From Streptomyces cavernae (GTDB lineage Bacteria; Actinomycetota; Actinomycetes; Streptomycetales; Streptomycetaceae): a stretch of 64,000 nt of DNA. Positions 61,060-64,000 of the stretch are shown here, one piece after another; positions within the stretch are counted from its first letter, which is position 1, and each line of letters opens with the position of its first letter. The stretch lies in assembly GCF_004023625.1 (NCBI RefSeq), contig NZ_RPDJ01000005.1:248001-312000 (forward strand), given 5' to 3'. The notes beneath the pieces were generated by a model. The model searched no databases. It had not been told where the DNA came from and worked only from the letters and a program-made list of their open reading frames with translations. Position numbers and translations under genes: made by a program.

Positions 61060-62154
61060 ATGACGACGATCGGCGTGGAAGAGGAGTACATGCTTCTCGA
61101 CCCGGTCACGGGCCTGCCGGTACCCCTGGCCGACAAGGTGCGCGCCGCCGCGGGACTTGGACTTCTCGTGGCCGACCAGGAGGTACAGAGCGAGCTGCTG
61201 CAGGCGCAGGTCGAGGTGGCCACCCCGGTGTGCGGCACGCTGGAGGAGGCCGGAGGACACCTGCTGCGGCTGCGGCACGCCGTGGGGGCGGCCGCCGAGA
61301 CGCACGGCTGCCGCATCGCGGCCTGCGCCACACCCCCGATGCGCCACGGCCACCCCGTGGCCGTCACCGACCGGGCCCGTTACCGGGCCATGCTCACCCA
61401 GGCGCCCCAGCTGGTGGCGGAGCAGCTGGTCAACGGCATGCACGTCCATGTCGCGGTACCGAGCCGGGAGACGGGCGTGCAGGTCCTGAACCGGATCCGC
61501 GTCTGGCTGCCGACGCTCACGGCCATGTCGGCGAACTCCCCGCTGTGGGACGGCCGCGACACCGGCTTCGCCAGCTGGCGCACCATGATCTTCAGTCGCT
61601 GGCCGGTCAGCGGCATGCCCCCGTACTTCTCCGACGTCGCCGACTACGACCGGCGCGTGCAACAACTGCTGGACAGCGGTGCGATATCGGACACCGGTCA
61701 GTTGTACTGGCAGGCCCGCCTCTCGGCGCGGTATCCCACCGTAGAGGTGCGGTGCCTGGACGTTCAGCTGGGCGCGGATGACGCGGTGATGCTCACGGGG
61801 CTCGTCCGGGCCCTGGTGGATACCGTCCTGGCGGAGGTGACCGCCGGTGCTCCGGCGCTCGACTGCGCCCCGGAACTGCTGCAGGCGAGCATGTGGCACG
61901 CCGCCCGCCACGGCCTGAGCAGTACCCTTGTCGACCCGATCGGCCGACCACGCCGGGCCGGCGACGTCCTGTACGAGCTCCTGCGGTACGTCACTCCCGC
62001 GCTCGACGCGTCCGGCGACAGCCGGCAGGTGACGGCCCTGCTCCACCGGCTTCTGCAGAACGGGACCGGCGCGGACCGGCAACGCGCCGCGTTCGCCGAA
62101 GGCGGCCTGCGGGCAGTCACCGACCTGGTCATCGCCCAGAGCACCATGCCTTGA
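61060..62154 (+). CDS. YbdK-type carboxylate-amine ligase (GCS2 superfamily)
   Basis: 364 aa. TIGVEEEYMLLDPVTGLPVP with the E-E-E metal site, ELLQAQVEVATPVC, GCRIAACATPPMR, VNGMHVHVAVPSRETGV, LTAMSANSPLWDGRDTGFASWRTMIFSRWPVSG and YPTVEVRCLDVQ are the glutamate-cysteine ligase 2 signatures. YbdK-type members have weak gamma-glutamylcysteine activity and an uncertain physiological role. ATG at MTTIGVE chosen, because the sequence upstream is not homologous. Confidence 0.88.
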   Translation: MTTIGVEEEYMLLDPVTGLPVPLADKVRAAAGLGLLVADQEVQSELLQAQVEVATPVCGTLEEAGGHLLRLRHAVGAAAETHGCRIAACATPPMRHGHPVAVTDRARYRAMLTQAPQLVAEQLVNGMHVHVAVPSRETGVQVLNRIRVWLPTLTAMSANSPLWDGRDTGFASWRTMIFSRWPVSGMPPYFSDVADYDRRVQQLLDSGAISDTGQLYWQARLSARYPTVEVRCLDVQLGADDAVMLTGLVRALVDTVLAEVTAGAPALDCAPELLQASMWHAARHGLSSTLVDPIGRPRRAGDVLYELLRYVTPALDASGDSRQVTALLHRLLQNGTGADRQRAAFAEGGLRAVTDLVIAQSTMP

Positions 62155-62341
62155 CGCCGCCGGCCGAGGGATGCCGGTCGGCGAGCACCTGGCGCGCATC
62201 TCGGAAGGAGTCAGGCATGGACGGCTCAGGCCCTCCAGGCCCCCCGTCCCAGGTGTTTCCCCCGGCCTTCAGGACGCTCGGGCAGGCCCGGGCCCTGGTC
62301 CCGGCCAAGGCTCCACGGGCCCGTCGAGCGAGCACGGCCGG

Positions 62342-62980
62342 ATGAGGTGGATTGCCGGGGGAATCGCACGCCGCCCGCGGCCGCGCTTCGACGGCTGGAT
62401 CGCGGGCATGGGCACCTCCTCCGGCACGCGGATCGTGCTCGGACACTGGCAACGGTCACCGTTCGGACCGTTCAGCGACGTGATGGCGGAACGCCCCGAC
62501 GGAAACAGGCTGCTGCTGGCCCCCACGCAGCAGACAGCGGACTTCATCAGCGGCACCTACGTCTTCGACACGGTGCGTGTCGTCCCGGTCGACGTGAGTG
62601 TCAAGGACGACACCTGGACCGTCACCGCGGGGCCGCTCGACCTGCGCTTCACCACCGGCCGGCGACGGCTTCTGGGCCTTGTGCTGCATGCCGTTCCAGG
62701 AGTCCTCGCACGCAGTCCGGCATGGAGCGCGCTCACGGACCCGCCCGCCCGCCTGCTGCTGCCGGGCGTGCGCACCCGCGGCAGCGCCGGTGGGGGCCGT
62801 CGCGAGTGGTACGGCGCCCGGGACCTGCGCCCGATCCGTGCGGTGTCGGCTTCCTGGGAAGGTGCGGACCTCGGGGCCATGGCACCGGTGGAACCGCCCG
62901 TGCTGTTCGGATTCGGTTCGGTGCCGAGGAACCCCGCCGTCACCCGAGTCACGACGGTGGTGGCGCTCGGCCCGGAGTAA
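62342..62980 (+). CDS. Hypothetical conserved-looking soluble protein
   Basis: 212 aa. Alternating beta-rich segments: SSGTRIVLGHWQRSPFGPFSDVMAERPDGNRLLLAP, DFISGTYVFDTVRVVPVDVSVKDDTWTVTAGPLDLRFTTGRR, WYGARDLRPIRAVSASWEGADLG and a hydrophobic end FGFGSVPRNPAVTRVTTVVAL. Codon use is normal for a gene. No known domain recognised. The start is uncertain; the region before the ATG is only weakly purine-rich. Confidence 0.6.
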   Translation: MRWIAGGIARRPRPRFDGWIAGMGTSSGTRIVLGHWQRSPFGPFSDVMAERPDGNRLLLAPTQQTADFISGTYVFDTVRVVPVDVSVKDDTWTVTAGPLDLRFTTGRRRLLGLVLHAVPGVLARSPAWSALTDPPARLLLPGVRTRGSAGGGRREWYGARDLRPIRAVSASWEGADLGAMAPVEPPVLFGFGSVPRNPAVTRVTTVVALGPE

Positions 62981-63010
62981 GGACCCGCGGCACGGGGACA
63001 CCTGGCCCGA

Positions 63011-63226
63011 CCACGCCTCCCTTGGGGCGCCCCCGGTCCACGCCTCCCCGTGGGGTGCCGCCGACCACGGGCCCCCGGTCCACGCCTCCCCGTGGGGTGC
63101 CGACTATGGGCCCCCGGTCCACGCCTCCCCGTGGGGTGCCGACTATGGGCCCCCGGTCCACGCCTCCCCGTGGGGTGCCGACTATGGGCCCCCGGTCCAC
63201 GCCTCCCCGTGGGGTGCCGCCGACCA
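63011..63226. repeat. 39-bp tandem repeat (VNTR), about five copies plus a degenerate one
   Basis: Units begin CCCCGGTCCACGCC at 63031, 63073, 63112, 63151 and 63190; spacing is 42 then 39, 39, 39 bp. Inside copies are exact; the first and last end in GCCGACC rather than GACTATG. A decayed copy starts at 63011. 39 bp is 13 codons and all frames are open, but no start with a ribosome-binding site supports translation. This fills most of the gene-free stretch 62981-63285. Confidence 0.9.
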
Positions 63227-63285
63227 ACACCCTGCCTTGCGGCGCAGGCCGTCTCTTGAGGATGCGTGCGGCGAGCCGGCATGAA

Positions 63286-63321
63286 AGGACCCCGCCTCGC
63301 CGTTCCGGCGGACGGGGTCCT
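63286..63321 (-). terminator. Stem-loop terminator after the small secreted peptide gene
   Basis: On the plus strand AGGACCCCG ... CGGGGTCCT with an inner CGCC/GGCG stem. Read on the minus strand it is followed by a short T-run and begins 14 nt after the peptide stop. Confidence 0.75.
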
Positions 63322-63334
63322 CGGGGTCACTCGG

Positions 63335-63505
63335 TTACGGGTTGCTACATGCTCCGGCCTTGAAGCCAGGATGCGGGTTCCCCTGCTGGCCCGGGACACA
63401 CTGTTTGTCGCCCGGTCCCGGAGGGTCGGCCATGGCGGGGGCCGCGGCCGCGAACCCCGCGAAGCCGGCCAGCAGGAGCGCTGCCAGTGCCCTGCGGATC
63501 TTCAT
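63335..63505 (-). CDS. Small secreted peptide with two cysteines
   Basis: 56 aa. Signal peptide MKIRRALAALLLAGFAGFAA ending AAPAMA, then a 30-residue mature peptide starting DPPGPGDKQCVPGQQGN and ending GFKAGACSNP, with two Cys that could form a disulfide. GAGGAG lies 6 nt before the ATG, a promoter-like pair lies upstream and a terminator downstream, so it is a complete monocistronic gene. Similar tiny chaplin-like or signal-like secreted proteins are common in Streptomyces, but I recognise no family. Confidence 0.75.
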   Translation of the reverse strand: MKIRRALAALLLAGFAGFAAAAPAMADPPGPGDKQCVPGQQGNPHPGFKAGACSNP

Positions 63506-63541
63506 GGCTTTCTCCTCTGCGCTGGCGTTACCTGGCTTTCA

Positions 63542-63571
63542 AGGCTAGGGAGCACTTCCCCAGGGCATCAA
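63542..63571 (-). promoter_or_regulatory. Predicted promoter of the small secreted peptide gene
   Basis: Minus strand TTGATG, 18-bp spacer, TAGCCT, 37 bp before the ATG. Just upstream is a stretch unusually rich in T on this strand (63570-63608), exceptional for this genome. Predicted by eye. Confidence 0.4.
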
Positions 63572-63747
63572 GGAAATACAGGAGAAACAGGAAAAACAAG
63601 ACAAAACACGGTACGAAGCGAGTGGGGTCCTCCCCGCCGGGTCGTGCGCTGCAGCCAGCCGTCGGCGCGCTCCTCCAGGACGAACCCCGCCTGCTCGGCC
63701 GCGCGCCCCATCCACGGCGGCGCCCCACGGGAGACGTGAAAGGGCGC

Positions 63748-63774
63748 GGCGCCCCACGGGAGACGTGGGGCGCC
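63748..63774. terminator. 27-bp perfect hairpin
   Basis: GGCGCCCCACG-GGAGA-CGTGGGGCGCC, 11-bp arms and a 5-nt loop, immediately after the stop of the small minus-strand gene at 63779. A one-arm copy occurs at 63719-63736. The arm and loop resemble the reverse strand of the 39-bp repeat unit. The remainder of 63572-63747 shows no supportable gene. Confidence 0.6.
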
Positions 63775-63778
63775 GGGG

Positions 63779-63943
63779 TCACGCCCCGTAAGCCTGCCCG
63801 CGGGGCAGGGGTCCGAGGTGGGCATGGCGGCCGGGGCGGACGGCGGCATGGCGTTGTCCGGGGCCGGGGCCGTTGCGGGCGGCGAGCGCGTCGGCGACGG
63901 CCCCGGTGGCGAAGGCGTAGACGGCCTTGTGCAGGACATCCAT
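63779..63943 (-). CDS. Possible small protein
   Basis: 54 aa: MDVLHKAVYAFATGAVADALAARNGPG, then His/Arg/Pro-rich sequence. AAGGAA 8 nt before the ATG and the hairpin just after the stop support a short gene; amino-acid content of the second half is poor. No family recognised. Confidence 0.35.
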   Translation of the reverse strand: MDVLHKAVYAFATGAVADALAARNGPGPGQRHAAVRPGRHAHLGPLPRGQAYGA

Positions 63944-64000
63944 CGACGAGTTCCTTGCGGGGCCAGGTGGGGGGTGGGGCACCGACGCCGGTCGCGTTCT

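Noticed and set aside
63011..63226. Regular repeats that might suggest a CRISPR array
   Set aside because: Units are contiguous 39-bp tandem copies with no unique spacers and no cas genes nearby.
63568..63939. 123-aa minus-strand frame near the right edge
   Set aside because: Pro/Ala/Thr-rich, crosses the perfect hairpin, no ribosome-binding site. A short stretch (AAEQAGFVLEERADGWLQR) looks protein-like but is not enough to support a gene.

Overview
The window reads as chromosomal DNA of a Streptomyces-like actinomycete. GC content is very high, codons are strongly G/C-ending, GTG and TTG starts are common, and 4-nt ATGA/GTGA overlaps are frequent. Typical families are present: LCP, PucR, TetR, Liv-type ABC transport, PQQ synthesis, P450 with a [3Fe-4S] ferredoxin, and UvrA-like DrrC. 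I see no rRNA, tRNA, CRISPR array, insertion sequence or phage module.

Layout. (1) 1-8948: a minus-strand operon pqqABCDE runs by a 4-nt overlap straight into a five-gene branched-chain-amino-acid-type ABC importer (livF is cut by the window edge). It is divergent from a secreted PQQ-type sugar dehydrogenase. (2) 9019-11301: a strong terminator, a small tandem repeat, and a TetR gene facing an NAD(P)-binding oxidoreductase across two near-identical operators, then a YcxB-like membrane protein. (3) 11400-18785: a metal-dependent cyclase-family hydrolase and a PucR regulator, divergent from an AMP-ligase / DUF3556 / FAD-oxidoreductase operon. (4) 18770-24989: a LuxR-type response regulator lacking its phosphoacceptor, a TetR-style operator without a TetR gene, a truncated ABC ATPase, an LCP protein, a UvrA-like ATPase and an internally deleted Ser/Thr kinase. 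(5) 25252-36424: an SDR, a GNAT-like protein, a TetR, then a catabolic divergon. On the minus strand are ferredoxin, ferredoxin reductase, acetoacetate-decarboxylase-like protein, and HpaE-, HpaD- and HpaG-like homoprotocatechuate enzymes. On the plus strand are a glutamine-synthetase-like ligase and a P450. (6) 36559-38982: small membrane and regulatory genes plus fragments of an Lrp regulator and an EamA transporter. (7) 39059-58155: a large catabolic divergon. Leftward: SDR, StyA1, StyA2B (monooxygenase fused to flavin reductase), three-subunit molybdenum hydroxylase, CoxG and an ACMSD-like amidohydrolase. Rightward: AraC regulator, Ldh-family dehydrogenase, phytoene-desaturase-like FAD enzyme, SDR, MhpA/PheA-type hydroxylase, two cupins, RidA, FAA hydrolase and XdhC. 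(8) 57927-64000: DUF488, a TetR/DJ-1 pair with matching operators, YbdK-type carboxylate-amine ligase, hypothetical genes, a 39-bp tandem repeat and a tiny secreted peptide.

Most interesting system. Both StyA-type enzymes carry residues that match the indole-monooxygenase fingerprint rather than the styrene one. The surrounding divergon supplies ring hydroxylation by a Mo enzyme and an FAD enzyme, candidate ring cleavage (cupins), imine deamination (RidA), decarboxylation (amidohydrolase) and a final hydrolase. It is a coherent candidate for degradation of an indole-type or other N-heteroaromatic compound. A second candidate pathway, P450 plus gamma-glutamyl ligase plus homoprotocatechuate meta-cleavage, lies about 3 kb away. 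Pathway assignments are inferences from family membership and operon context.
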